Positions 22,030 to 32,951 of a stretch of DNA of 64,000 nt are shown piece by piece (position 1 is the stretch's first letter; each line of letters opens with the position of its first letter). Source of the stretch: Dryas octopetala (Eukaryota > Streptophyta > Magnoliopsida > Rosales > Rosaceae); the NCBI GenBank assembly GCA_963921425.1, contig OY992834.1, positions 21,155,923 to 21,219,922 on the forward strand, read 5' to 3'. Position numbers and translations under genes: made by a program. The notes beneath the pieces were generated by a model that ran no database searches, was not told where the DNA came from, and saw only the letters and a list, made by a program, of their open reading frames with translations.

Positions 22030-22807
22030 CCTAGGGGAGATGCCATCTGCTATATGCAGTTGTATGATTTTTATGTAAAAAGTGAACACCATTAGATTTT
22101 GTGCCATAATTTTAATAGAATGCCATAAAATTGTTACTGTGTAAAAAGATTATGTATCAATGAAACTAAAATGTGGTACATGTAACACGATAGTTGTTTT
22201 GTTGTCGATTTTTGTGATATTTGTTTTGGGAAATAAGATTGTATAAGAGAGTCCAGCTTTTGCTGCATGGTTGCGTTTCATCTGTAGGTGGTTACCAATG
22301 ATGCTTCTTTCACATGCTGTCTACTTGTTATTGTACTGTTGGTATGAGTTTATAATTATCTTTAAAGTTTGAGTTAATTTCATGGGTTATTTAGAGAAGG
22401 GCCCTTACAACTTATATTTATTTGACCAAGTCTTCATGGGGCATGTCCCATTGGGCATCTCTCACACATGTGAGACCCACCTCATTGTGAGAGATGCCTC
22501 ATGAAGAGCCTCTCTATTTATTTTACAAGACTTAACATATTCAATATAAATTAGTAGATTGTGCCCATTTTAAATTGCAGATGCCACATAGGATATTAAA
22601 ACAAACAGATCGAGAGCTGTAAGGGCTGCTGCCTGCTGGATCTTGACTAGTCGAACAATCTAGGCCGATGAGAGAGTACTGAGACATTGAGTTGGTCTGT
22701 TGTTCTCCAATCACACCAAAAAAAAAAAAAAAACCATGAAAAACAAGGAAGGCCCAAATTAAGTCCACTCCTCACAAGACAAGGATCCTACTACTTTAAT
22801 CAAGCCT
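22030..22807. other. 3' flank and intergenic DNA
   Basis: The 3' untranslated region of the RCC1 gene probably lies in the first 100-200 bases, where there are AATAGA/AATGAA-like signals near 22110-22160. 22430-22510 holds a short inverted pair ('catgtccc..gggacatg'-like and 'gtgagagatgcctcatga'). No gene is seen. Confidence 0.4.
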
Positions 22808-23736
22808 CTTTCGTTGAGGTATACCTCAATTTAAACATGATGAGATATGATTTGTGGGACCCACTTCGCATTGTAATTTGATGACCGAATCCATCTATTT
22901 TTTAAGTCTACATATAAGGATTATCCTTGCAAAAAATTAGATAAATCAAAAATCGTTTAACTATTTGATTAAAAGGCCATTATTTCAAGTAGGGGTGAGT
23001 TTGGTACAATAACCGTAACGAAACTCCAATACCAAGTGCCAGTGGAGAGGGAGGTTTTGGACTCTGACACCATACCGACGGTGAACAGTTAGCGAGAACT
23101 TCGGTGTCGAACGGTATCTAGTCGGTACTTTGCGATATCAGTGGATGTGGGATGGTGGTGGTTGTGGGTTGGTGGTGGTTGTGGCTGTGAGATGTTGGTG
23201 GTTGTGGTTGAGCTTGCAAGTCGGAGCTCTCAGGCCAAAGCTCGTAGCTCGCAAGAAGAAGAAGTAGAGAAGAAGAAGCTGGGTTGAAAAAGAAGAAGTT
23301 GCACCAAAAACCAGAGAAGCAAAGAAGAAGAAGCAAACTCGGAGCGGAACCGGTATGTCGATACTACGACGGTTTGGGATTTCCAATCCCGCCACTGCCA
23401 TTGAAAAGGGTCGGATCGGAGGAGAACCGCTACCATCGGTTCGACATACTGCATTTTCGGTTGTTTTTTGGCTCGGTGTCAGACGGTTCTCGGTATTTTT
23501 TGGTTTCGCAGTACAAAAACTTAGCCCTAATTTCAAGTGTTAATGGAATCTATATATTCGTCTATTCATTTTATCACAATTATATGTCTTAATGGTTTCC
23601 GATTTACCTAATTTTTTACAAGGATGATCCTTGTATAGGGATTTAGAAAATAAATGGCTTCGATAATCAAATTACAATACGAAATGGGTTTTACAAGCCA
23701 TACCTCATCATGTTTAAGATGAGGTATACCTCAATG
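22808..23736. mobile_element. Foldback MITE, family A, interrupted by a hAT MITE
   Basis: The left arm (gaggtatacctcaatttaaa.., 22818-22989) and right arm (23530-23736, ending ..gatgaggtatacctcaa) are inverse copies and match the MITE at 12600-12995. The centre is occupied by the hAT-type insertion 22990-23529. Confidence 0.7.
22990..23529. mobile_element. Non-autonomous hAT element with 8-bp target duplication
   Basis: It begins taggggtgag and ends cttagcccta, an imperfect terminal inverted repeat (8 of 10 match). The 8-bp sequence ATTTCAAG lies directly on both sides (22982-22989 and 23530-23537), the hallmark of the hAT superfamily. The 540-bp interior has no transposase. It holds CGGTA-rich subterminal strings and GTGGTGGTTGTGG repeats, and resembles the start of the element at 36058. 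Confidence 0.85.
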
Positions 23737-23767
23737 GAAGAGAGCTTATATATATATATATATACAT

Positions 23768-24165
23768 ATGCATGAGCTTTCTAATGAGGGATCCCTCATT
23801 TAACACTAAATTAGGGATCCCCTTGTGGGACTCACACGAATCGTTTTGTATTGATCCGAACTGTTCATTTTTTCCATTTCCATTGATAAAATCATCCTTG
23901 CAAAAAATCAGGCAAATCATAAATCATTTGCCTATCTAACTTTGATCAAACAAATAGACGGTTTCATCGAAAATATTTGCTTCGTCTATTTGTTTGATCA
24001 AAGTTAGATAAGCAAATGATTTCTAATTTGGCTAAGTTTTTGCAAGGATGATTTATTAATGAAAATATAAAAAATGAACGGTTCGGATCAACACAAAACG
24101 ACTTGTGTGGACCTCACAAATGGATTCCTCATTTAGTGTTAAACGAGGGATCTCTCATTGGAAGA
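23768..24165. mobile_element. Foldback MITE, family B
   Basis: The outer ends contain 'gagggatccctcatttaaca' and, mirrored, 'ttagtgttaaacgagggatc'. The inner arms mirror 'gatccgaactgttcattttt', 'ttgcaaaaaatcaggcaaat' and 'actttgatcaaacaaatag' around a centre near 23970. It is a full-length member of the family seen at 13032-13437. Confidence 0.7.
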
Positions 24166-24169
24166 CATC

Positions 24170-24475
24170 TGTCTATTTTTTAGGCCTCTATTCATAGATC
24201 ATTCTTATAAAAAATTAGCCAAATTGGAAATCATTTGTCTATCTAACTTTGATCAAACAAATAGACAATTTTATCGAAAATATTTGATTCCTCTAATTGT
24301 TTGATCAAAGTTAGATAGGCAAATGATTTTCGATTTGGCTAATTTTTTGCAAGGATGATGCAAATAGAGGCTTAAAAAATAGACGGTTTGGATTGTTGAA
24401 AAACTACATGAAGTGAGCCCATTCGCCCAATCCCACATTTAACACTAAATGTGAGATCTCACACTTGAAGCTCCC
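24170..24475. mobile_element. Foldback MITE, family B, left end missing
   Basis: It starts inside the left arm ('gtctattttttaggcctct') and continues through the mirrored centre at about 24280 to a right end with 'aacactaaatgtgagatctc'. It abuts the preceding member directly, so one copy probably inserted into or recombined with the other. Confidence 0.6.
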
Positions 24476-24477
24476 TG

Positions 24478-24508
<31 letters not shown>

Positions 24509-25175
24509 TCACACGTACAAAAGCTAAGACTTAATTATAAGGGCCATATATATAACTAGTCCTTGTATCCTTGACATAGACGACATTATCGCAAGCTTCG
24601 CAACTACGATCAACGGCGTGGCCGCACATCCTCAACAAGTCATACTACTTGTATCTGCTCCAAAAATACAGCCCTATTGTTGCTTCTTGCTAGTTGCTAC
24701 TGTTGAACCATAAAAATTCAAAAAAAAAATAAGGATAGAGCCCCACGTCAGATAGGTGGCTGGTGCCAAGTTGGATAAAAGAAAAATTGTGCATCAGCTT
24801 CACATTTTGAAATGCATGAAGTTGATAAATATGGGACTTCTATGATAAAGGATAATTAGGAGATAATTATCAACTTTGAACTGAAGATTATCAATCCCTG
24901 ATAAGATCAGTTTGATTTCAAATGAGTTATCTCATCACATCCTCATCTCTTAGCGTCCCATAATGCCTATAAAATGAGGTGAGCAACTTCAGAAAAGGGG
25001 GATCCAGAAAAAAGAAAGAGGACGCCAAAAGGCTGAGGAAAGGGAGGTGTAGAAAGCAAAAGTGCAATCGTTAGAACAAACATTACAGGTAGCTGTCATT
25101 CTATGCCATTCATTTCATCTCTATTTTGGGATTCAACCAAAATTCTCCTCCAATGGCTTGTTGAATCAAGCTTTT

Positions 25176-25473
25176 GGATTCATTTAGAATCCTCTCAAGA
25201 CGGCCTTTGGATTCGTTTAGAATCCCCTCAAGACGGCTTTTGGATTCGTTTAGAATCCTCTCAAGATGGATCTCTCAAATGTCAAATATTTGGATTCGGC
25301 TGAATCCTTGCTCTCTAAAAAAATTGGTTTCGGCTGAAACCATCATGAGCTTCAAATAATGGATTCGGCTGAATCTTTCCTCTTCCAAAATTTGGTTTCG
25401 GCTGAAACCACCCTTTTAAAAAAATGGATTCGGCTGAATCCGCAAAAAAAAAAAAAAGGATTTGACCGAATCC
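25176..25473. repeat. Tandem array of nine short palindromes
   Basis: GGATTC..GAATCC-type palindromes start at 25176, 25209, 25242, 25292, 25326, 25361, 25394, 25426 and 25458, mostly 32-35 bases apart. The first three have the core GGATTC(A/G)TTTAGAATCC. The next five alternate GGATTCGGCTGAATCC and GGTTTCGGCTGAAACC, in which paired changes keep the arms complementary (one copy ends CT instead of CC). The last is a looser version. The array lies in the LTR-like relic. Confidence 0.8.
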
Positions 25474-26288
25474 CAAATTGGTGGCTACGGACATAAAAAA
25501 AAAATGGACCCAAATGATGCCCGAGTGCATCAACAACAGAGGCAACGCCCAAGAGCATCAACAAAATATCATGCTCAAGGGCATAAGCTCAAAGTTGATG
25601 GCAGCAACAACAAAAATCCTTCTCGGCCGTGAGCCAACAAAGAAAACAAGGCTCTTTTATTTTCCCTTTAAATTAATCAAGTGAGGAAGACAAAAAAGAG
25701 AAAAGCCAAGGCCTTCTTGCTCTATGCACATCATTTACAAATCAAAATGAATGGAGGCTTTCACCTATAAGAGCAAAGTAAATAAAAAATATATCTCACT
25801 TTGCTGGCCCGTGTATACAAGATTGTTATTTGGGCATGGCTGCAAGTTAGAGACCAAGAGAAGGCAAGGTCTGCAACGGAGGCCAACATCACATGAAAGA
25901 CAAAACAAAAATTGGCGAACATTTGCTGACTCACAAGTTTAATCGAGTTGGTCTTAGTCCCAAAATTGTCAGAGCAAGCTACAGGTTGCTGAGGGTTGCT
26001 AAACCAAAAATAAAAGTGATCGATGAAAGTGGCTTGCTGATTTGTTGACTTGAAGAACAAATGGGTTGTCATGGCTTGTTTGGTTAACAAGGGTGTTCTT
26101 AATCCATCAGGCCAACTAAGTCAGAAAGCTACTGGACTTAGACCCACCTGCAAGGCCAAGAGCTCATTCAAAGTGCATCGACCAAATTTAATGAGCTTGT
26201 CTAAAGTTAATTTGCCCATTAACATGCCAATTTGAAAAATTAAATGGTATAAAATTAATTAAATTCCAATGGACCTTTCTCAAATCTT

Positions 26289-26515
26289 TATGCCCATTAA
26301 AAAATATAGTATGTGTCAATTAATAAATAATGGATACAAAATATTAGTGGGCATATAACTAAATTCATATTTGCCCATTAAAAATATAAAGTGTGTCAAT
26401 TAAAAAATAATTGATACAAAAATATTAATGGGCATACATAACCAAATTCATGTTAGCCCATTATAAAAAATGTGTCATTTAACAAATAAATGATACAAAA
26501 ATATCAATGGGCACA
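26289..26515. repeat. Three tandem ~84-bp units with inverted ends
   Basis: Units start near 26289, 26371 and 26456. Each begins with (tg)cccatta and ends near aatgggca, with 'tgtcaattaa' and 'tgatacaaaa' between, so each unit could itself fold. 26525-26760 then has irregular repeats of 'ctcaaattggtacaaaacca'. Confidence 0.65.
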
Positions 26516-27625
26516 TTTTCTTCCAATCTTAAATTCAAACTCTCAAATTGGTACAAAACCAACTCTCTCAATCGGTACAAAATTGAAACCAAATCCAAAC
26601 TCCAAATTTAAACTCTCAAATTGGTACAAAACCACCTTTCTCAAATGGTACAAAATCATCTCTCTTAAATTAGTACAAAACCAAATTTCCCAAATCCAAA
26701 TTTTTAATTCAACCCCAAAGTGGCACAAAGCCAACCAACTCAAATTCTTCACCGAACTACGTTCGGTTTGATCCCATCATGGGTACGTAGGCAATGTGAG
26801 CAAAATTCACACTCAACCTCATTCACAAAATTCTCTAAATTCCCTCAGGAATTAATTCATATAAATTTCTTTGAATTAATTTCACACCAAATCAAATCCA
26901 CCCAAATCCTTCAGAAATTAGTTCTACGCACAAAAGTCCCTGAATTAATTTCTCAAATCATATCCAAGGGTTCTAAACCCTACCCAAATTACACAAATCA
27001 TTTGAATGGGTCATCCACCCATTTAATTCCCAAAAACTCGGAACTACGTGTGGTTTGATCCTGCAATGGGTACGTAGGCAACCTAAAATACAGGTGCAAC
27101 CGCAATCACAAATAAATTCCATTTCAATGGGTCGTTTACCTATTGGAAATCCAAACACTTGCAAGATGATCCGTTGGTTTCATTGCAATTGGAATCAAAG
27201 GGTATTCCCTTGAGTCAAGGGACTGTAATTAAGAGATGTACTCCATCTTGAATGGGTCGTACCCAAAATAATAAAACCCTCCTTCCATAAATGAATTTGG
27301 GTGAAATTATGTTGGGTAATATTTATTATTTATTTACAAATTTTGTTCAACAGCTACTTAGTAAGAAATAACATTGGGTTGGTCAAGTAAGACAAGGCTT
27401 TGTACAAAAAAATTCATTGACCGGTAGTTAGATCCATCATTAAGTTCATGCAACAAAGCATAGAGTTTTATTGTCTTGGAAGCATAACAACTTAAAATTG
27501 GCACAAAAAAGGCCAACAACAATTCACCAACATAGTTTTGACACACTACTCCAATCCCCACACGACATTTCTCACCATTACACGCCCCATCACCATTACT
27601 CTGAAGATCACCATACGGTTTGCCC

Positions 27626-30600
27626 TAGGGCCATCTCAAACATTTAGGAGGCCCTGTGTTAATTAACAAAATTAGGCCCTTTCTTACGTATTGTACTAAA
27701 AAAAAAAAAAAGTCAGACAATTCTATGTTAACTAAACAAGAACATCAATTAATTGCTTATAAACAATTTGTCTACAAAACAAGAACATTAATTAATTGCT
27801 AATAAACAATTTTTCTACATAACAATTGATGCTAACCACATAATTTAATATATATACAGACATATACAAACTTAGATGCCTTGTAATCTTCTAGATGTGG
27901 TAACATAGCCATCAATTCCAAAATCTCCACAAAAGCTCAAATATTTGTTGGTATACACACCTTAGAACAAAACAAACAAAATAGCATTATTTAGCATGTT
28001 TTACTTAAATATAGAGCACATAAAAAAAAAACAAAAAAAAAAATTAGTCGAAGATACTTACAAGAAACCAAACAGCCAACAAGCAGCAACCATCCAACTT
28101 CAAACAACAAAATGGCCCAAAAGAATTAACTAGCATGGATCACAGTTTCATCTAAACCTTGTTCTTCTTGCCTTTTTAGAAAAAAAATCATTCATTATAC
28201 TGTCATAATCAATTTTCTCAAGAATATCATTTTCAATTGAAATCAAAGCTAGTTCATTCAATCTTTCTTGCGACAGTGTTGATCGCAAGTAAAATTTCAA
28301 CAATTTCAATTTCGAAAAACTTCTTTTCTGTAGAAGCAACTGTAACATGTACAGTTAACAATATCCGATAAGCAATGTATGAATTTGGAAAGCAATTCAA
28401 CCTTTTCAAAAAAATTTAATATATCAATCTTTTCAAAAAGCCTTTGTTTCTTTTGGTAAAAGCTCTCGTAACAGCTTTAATTCAACAAATAGATTATTAT
28501 CATCAACATCAGAAAAATTCTCATTTTGTAAAATAGTTTCAAGATGATTGCAACATGTTTTCAAACCATTGTCATCCAATGAATTTAACTTCTCTGAACT
28601 AAATAGAAATCCAAAAATATCTTCATATACTTGATATTGTTCAAATCTCCTATTCAATGAACCAATAGCTTGATTAACAATATAGAGAAAATAATTTATT
28701 CTAAAAGATTCTTCAGGTGATTCAGAACAAGTTGTTGACTCACTAACATTCTCATCAAAATGCTTCTTTCTACGAATTTTGCGTTTTTCAACAAACACCG
28801 GATCAACTTCCATTTGAGTAGTAATCTCTTTGGCACCAATCATAGCTTGGGCAAACCCAGTTTCTCTATATTTTTCAAAAAAAAAAAAAAAATCAACCCT
28901 TTCACTTGAATCATAGCAATATCAATAAGCATTTCTTTAGATTGTAAAGATTTGCTAACCAAGTTAACAGCAGATTACCATGCCGAACAAAAACTCAAAG
29001 TTTCCAAGTTCATTTATTGCTAAAGAACCAGCCTCACTTTTTATTTTGGGATCATTATCAACATCTGCTAATTCAAGTAAAGCCTCTCTAACTTGTAGAG
29101 TTTGGAATCTTAGTGGTTTAACACTATTAACACGACTCTCCCAACGTGTGGTCGACAATGATTTGAGAGTTCCTTTTAAATTATCTTTCAAAATTTTCCA
29201 ACAATTTGTAGAATTAGAGAACAATGTATAAATACGTTGTATCACACCAAAAAAATCTTTAGCTTTTCCACAAGAGTTTGCCATATCACATAGTGTCAAG
29301 TTAAGACTATGCCAGTCACATATATGGTGTGTATAATGCTCTCGGATTCACATCCAAGAGTCTTTTCTGTACACCTTGATGTTTTCCTCTCATATTTGAT
29401 CCATTATCGTATCATTGTCCTCTAATATCATCAATATCAAGATCAAGAGTTTTCAAAACATTTTGCAATTCATGAAAAATCCCTTGCCCCAATGTATCAT
29501 TCACATTTAAAAATTCCAAGAAAAATTTATCTATTTTTATTGGACAAGTGGAAACATCTACACATCGCAAAATCAATGTCATTTGTTCTTCATGACTTAC
29601 ATCAGGAGTACAATCAAGCTTCACAGAAAAATATTTTGCTTCTTTAATTTTTTTAATGATTGTAATTTTAATCTCAAAAGCTAACATACTTATCAACTCA
29701 TTTTGGATGTTATGACCAAGATAATGATCATGGATCTCACTTTGAACATGTTGTTGCATTGGTAGATCCCATTATGCAATCATTTCAACTTGGCCTAAAA
29801 AGTTACCATTATTTTTTTGGTAAATCTTCTCATTAGACCCCCGAAATGCCAAGTTATTCTTAGCAAGATATTTCACAATTGAAATTATTCTCACTAATAC
29901 ATTCTTCCGATGTACCTTGTCTTGCCTGATTTGGTCTTGAACAACTTTATCAATTGTATCATTTTTTCCAAATCTAAGACGCAAATCCAACCAAGTGGTC
30001 ATGTTAGTGAGATGTTTAGCACTTGTTTCATGCTCTTTAAGCCTACCACTAAGGTGCACCCAATCTTTGTACCCATCATTTGCTAATTGACCATTATTAT
30101 AACCTCTTTTAAACAACTTACAACAAAAACAAAACACTTTATCAACATCCTTTGAATAAACCAGCAAACTTTTATCATGTTCCTCTCCATTTAATAAATA
30201 ACGAGTGTAATATGTAGAAGAGAAACATCGACCAAGTTGATCTTTAGGGACTTTCTCTATTGACAAATCTCTTATCAGACCTTTTTCCACCAAGACATCT
30301 ATTTGGTATCAAGACTATCCCAAATTCTTGGATCATAAATGTCTATGGGAATGGATTGAGTTGGTTGGTCATTAACTAAATTATTAACATCCTCACAGAC
30401 ATCATTCTCATCATGGCTTAAATCACCAACACTTGCATTACCCTTATTTTCAATTTGACCTATATCATCAACTAATTCTTCAACATCATTGTGTTGCTCA
30501 TTGACTACTCCTTTTATTGAATCATGTGGTTCTTTAACAAAGAACCTATCAAGAGCTCCTCTTTGAGATTGAACTAATTCTTCATGTTTCCTTTTCTTTA

Positions 30601-31180
30601 AACGTTTAACATAACCAGATTGATATTTTCGACGACCCATTGTATATAACAACAAATAGATAATGAGACCTGAGACCTAACCTTCAATATCTTCAAATCT
30701 TTCCCAACCATAGCCTTTGTTGTATGATTTCATCTTTCTCATTTCTCAACTACAATTAAGAAGAAAAAATAGTTATGATTTAATTTATTTTGCACAACTC
30801 CAAAATAAATAAACCCAAAACCAAAATAATGAAAAAATTCATAAGTTAGTAAAGAAAATAAATACCTGACAATTAGAAGAAACATAAGAGAGAGGTCCAG
30901 AGGGGATGACACCCAGCTCAGGACCAAATCAAAACAACCAGGGAAAAGGAAAGTGAGAAACAAAGAGGCAAATAATAAGAGAGAGAGATGCCAAAGTCAA
31001 AGACTCAAAGAAAATACAAGCACAGAGAGTTAAAGCCTTAGAAAATCTATCTTATGGAGTTGTGAGGTTGGGCTTTTTACTTAATTAGATTTTTTTTTTA
31101 AGGAAGTACATGTATGGACCTAAAAAAAATTTGGGGACCCTGAGCGATCGCACAGGCCCACCCCCTAATAGCCAGCCCTG
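27626..31180 (-). mobile_element. hAT transposon, 3.55 kb, with exact 8-bp target duplication
   Basis: GTTTGCCC flanks the element on both sides (27618-27625 and 31181-31188). The left end reads tagggccatc and the right end, inverted, cagggctggc, an imperfect hAT terminal repeat; GGGCC-type motifs follow inside both. The internal transposase gene runs on the minus strand (30655 to 28148). The element has inserted into the LTR-like relic, whose sequence resumes at 31181. Decay of the transposase frames shows it is no longer autonomous. Confidence 0.85.
28148..30655 (-). pseudogene. TTF-type zinc-finger hAT transposase (broken)
   Basis: Reading from 30655 downwards: a basic N-terminus (MGRRKYQSGYVKRLKKRKHE, the second Met of the frame) and an acidic linker. 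Next is a TTF-type zinc-finger region (KVFCFCCKLF..DGYKDWVHLSGRLKEHETSAKHL, about 30000-30160). Then comes the DUF4371-like catalytic part with the first Asp in [16 protein letters not shown] (about 29590-29640), a further core segment (TTRWESRVNSVKPLRF) and a C-terminal dimerisation-like end (SQERLNELALISIEND, near 28200-28280). It resembles plant 'zinc finger MYM-type/TTF-type' hAT proteins of about 750-800 residues. The frame shifts near 30298 and is interrupted several more times (about 29770, 29400, 28960, 28400), so at least four breaks exist unless small introns are present. Confidence 0.8.
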
Positions 31181-31331
31181 GTTTGCCCCAAAGAAAGACA
31201 AGGTTTGCAAGACTCATAGGCTGGGCATACATCTGAATCCCCAAGCACTTTTTGTATGTCAAGTTTATTTCCATAAGCTTGTACATCTGGCTAGATGGGT
31301 TTTAGCCCATCCTAATTATTATTTTTTTGGC

Positions 31332-31656
31332 TTAATTATATTTTGACCATACATAGTTTTAGTCGATTCTCATTTTACTCACCTAGATATTTATTTGTCT
31401 CACTTTACCACTTATAATTATTTTCATATTTCACTTTACATTTTTCCATCAATTCCGTCACCCAATTCGTAAAAAATATTAATGTGGCAAATATATTTTT
31501 GTCACCAATATTGATGGATTAGCTAACAGAATAGACGGAAAAAGGTAAAGTGGGACACGAAGAATAATTGTAAGTTTTAAAGTGAGACAATTAAATATCT
31601 AGATAGTAAAGTGAGAATTAACTAAAACTATGGGTGACAAAAACACAATTAATCCT
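31332..31656. mobile_element. Foldback MITE
   Basis: The left arm 'cttaattatattttgacca..catagttttag' and right arm 'ctaaaactatgggtgacaaaa..caattaat' are inverses, as are 'tatttgtctcactttacca' and the block 'gtaaagtgggac..'. The centre is near 31490. No coding capacity. Confidence 0.6.
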
Positions 31657-31757
31657 ACTTTTTTTTGTATTCAAAAAACCTATTTTAGTTTGTTACTAAA
31701 AACTAAGCCCAGCCCACCCTGATTAAAATAAAAAAAAAAAAAAAAAAAAAACGACAC

Positions 31758-32951
31758 CATGAACTCTTCGTTCTGTATCTGCTTCTCTGGCCGCTCGCTC
31801 TGTCTCAACTCTCACTCAGTCTCACGACTCTCAACTCTCAGTTTTCACCCAGTCTCACCACTTACCAGCCATTCAAATCATCGCCTTCAATCTTAATTTT
31901 CGGCATGGGCAGGTATTTCTCTTGGATCTCTTCTATTTTTTTTTTGTTCCTAAGTTTAATTTTAGTTTAAATGTTTGAGGATGAATTTAGGTGTGAATTT
32001 AGTTATTCAGGGATTAATTTGAGTATTTAGGTTAGTTTTAAATGTGAGAACTGAGAAACCCCATTTGAATTTAGGGATTAAATTTAGGAATTTTTTATTT
32101 TGTTGGATTTTATGCCCAAATTCCCAATGACCAGACCCATACCTATTTCAATGTTATCAAAATTCTTTAGCAAATCACATTTTTTTTTTCAAACATATAG
32201 CTTTTGATTCTCCATTACCAATCATCAGCTACAATACTTGCGATGTATATGTATATGGGGTGGGAGTGCTGACTGACTGGTGAGGGGCAGGAAGAAAGAT
32301 TAAAGAGCAAGTCCATTACTCCAGTTGATTTGTATTGTGTATTTATATGCCTTGTTGTTATTTAGTAAAGTCTAACTTGTATATGTATAGTCTCCAGTTT
32401 CTGAATAGAACAAGCCATGGGCCGATGGCCATAAAAGCAATCATAGAATTCTAGTAAAAAGAAGACAAAGTTTGGTCCCGTAGAGTGTGAGAGAGTTTAT
32501 GATGTCCGAACATATGGACACATATTTGATTAAAAAGCATATTTGATCAACTTGATTGATGTAGGATTGCTTGTAAATTTCAGGTGCCAAGTTCAGTAAG
32601 CTCAATCTTGATTGTTGGAAGTGGAAGTTTGGAAAACAAGTTGTATATTTCATCATTTCTGGTTTGGTAAACAAGTTGTATATATCATCATTGGGTTGAT
32701 TCACTAGTGATGTTTCCCGTATCTTTGAAAAACGATGGTGGTTTGCAGAACTCCAAACGCTGTGTTTGATCACGTTTGATCACTTCTTCAACAGTGAGCT
32801 CATTGATACACAGGGTAAGCCCATCCTAGGGTTTTTTCTATTCCACTTAATTTTCCCAATTTTGTATGTCCTGATTCCTGAATTAATTTTACATTCCATT
32901 AGGTTAGCGCATATATGCCTTAACTATATACTTGTTAGTTGTGTATAGGCC
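31758..32951 (+). other. Promoter and 5' leader region of the TFIIIC-subunit gene
   Basis: A CT-rich leader ('ctctgtctcaactctcactc') at about 31780-31915 ends at gcag|gtatttct, a plausible donor. A possible second leader exon ends at acacag|ggtaagccc near 32812-32815. The coding exon follows the acceptor-like 'gttgtgtatag' near 32948. The exact leader exons are inference. Confidence 0.4.

Larger units (their letters stand above)
24500..27617. mobile_element. LTR-like non-coding relic (Ty3/gypsy-type suspected)
   Basis: No coding domain is seen. Features that suggest LTR or leader DNA are a promoter-like 'cctataaaatgaggtgagca' near 24966, followed by purine-rich leader-like sequence, and two direct copies (26755-26796, 27040-27081) of 'gtttgatcc..atgggtacgtaggcaa', a string common in LTRs of plant gypsy elements. 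It also carries arrays of palindromic tandem repeats. The sequence continues after the hAT insertion to about 31330. Ends and target duplications were not found; it is an old fragment. Confidence 0.4.

Noticed and set aside
25176-25473. CRISPR-like array (repeats about 33 bases apart)
   Set aside because: Repeats are short palindromes with no conserved spacers of constant length and no cas genes, and the sequence is from a plant.
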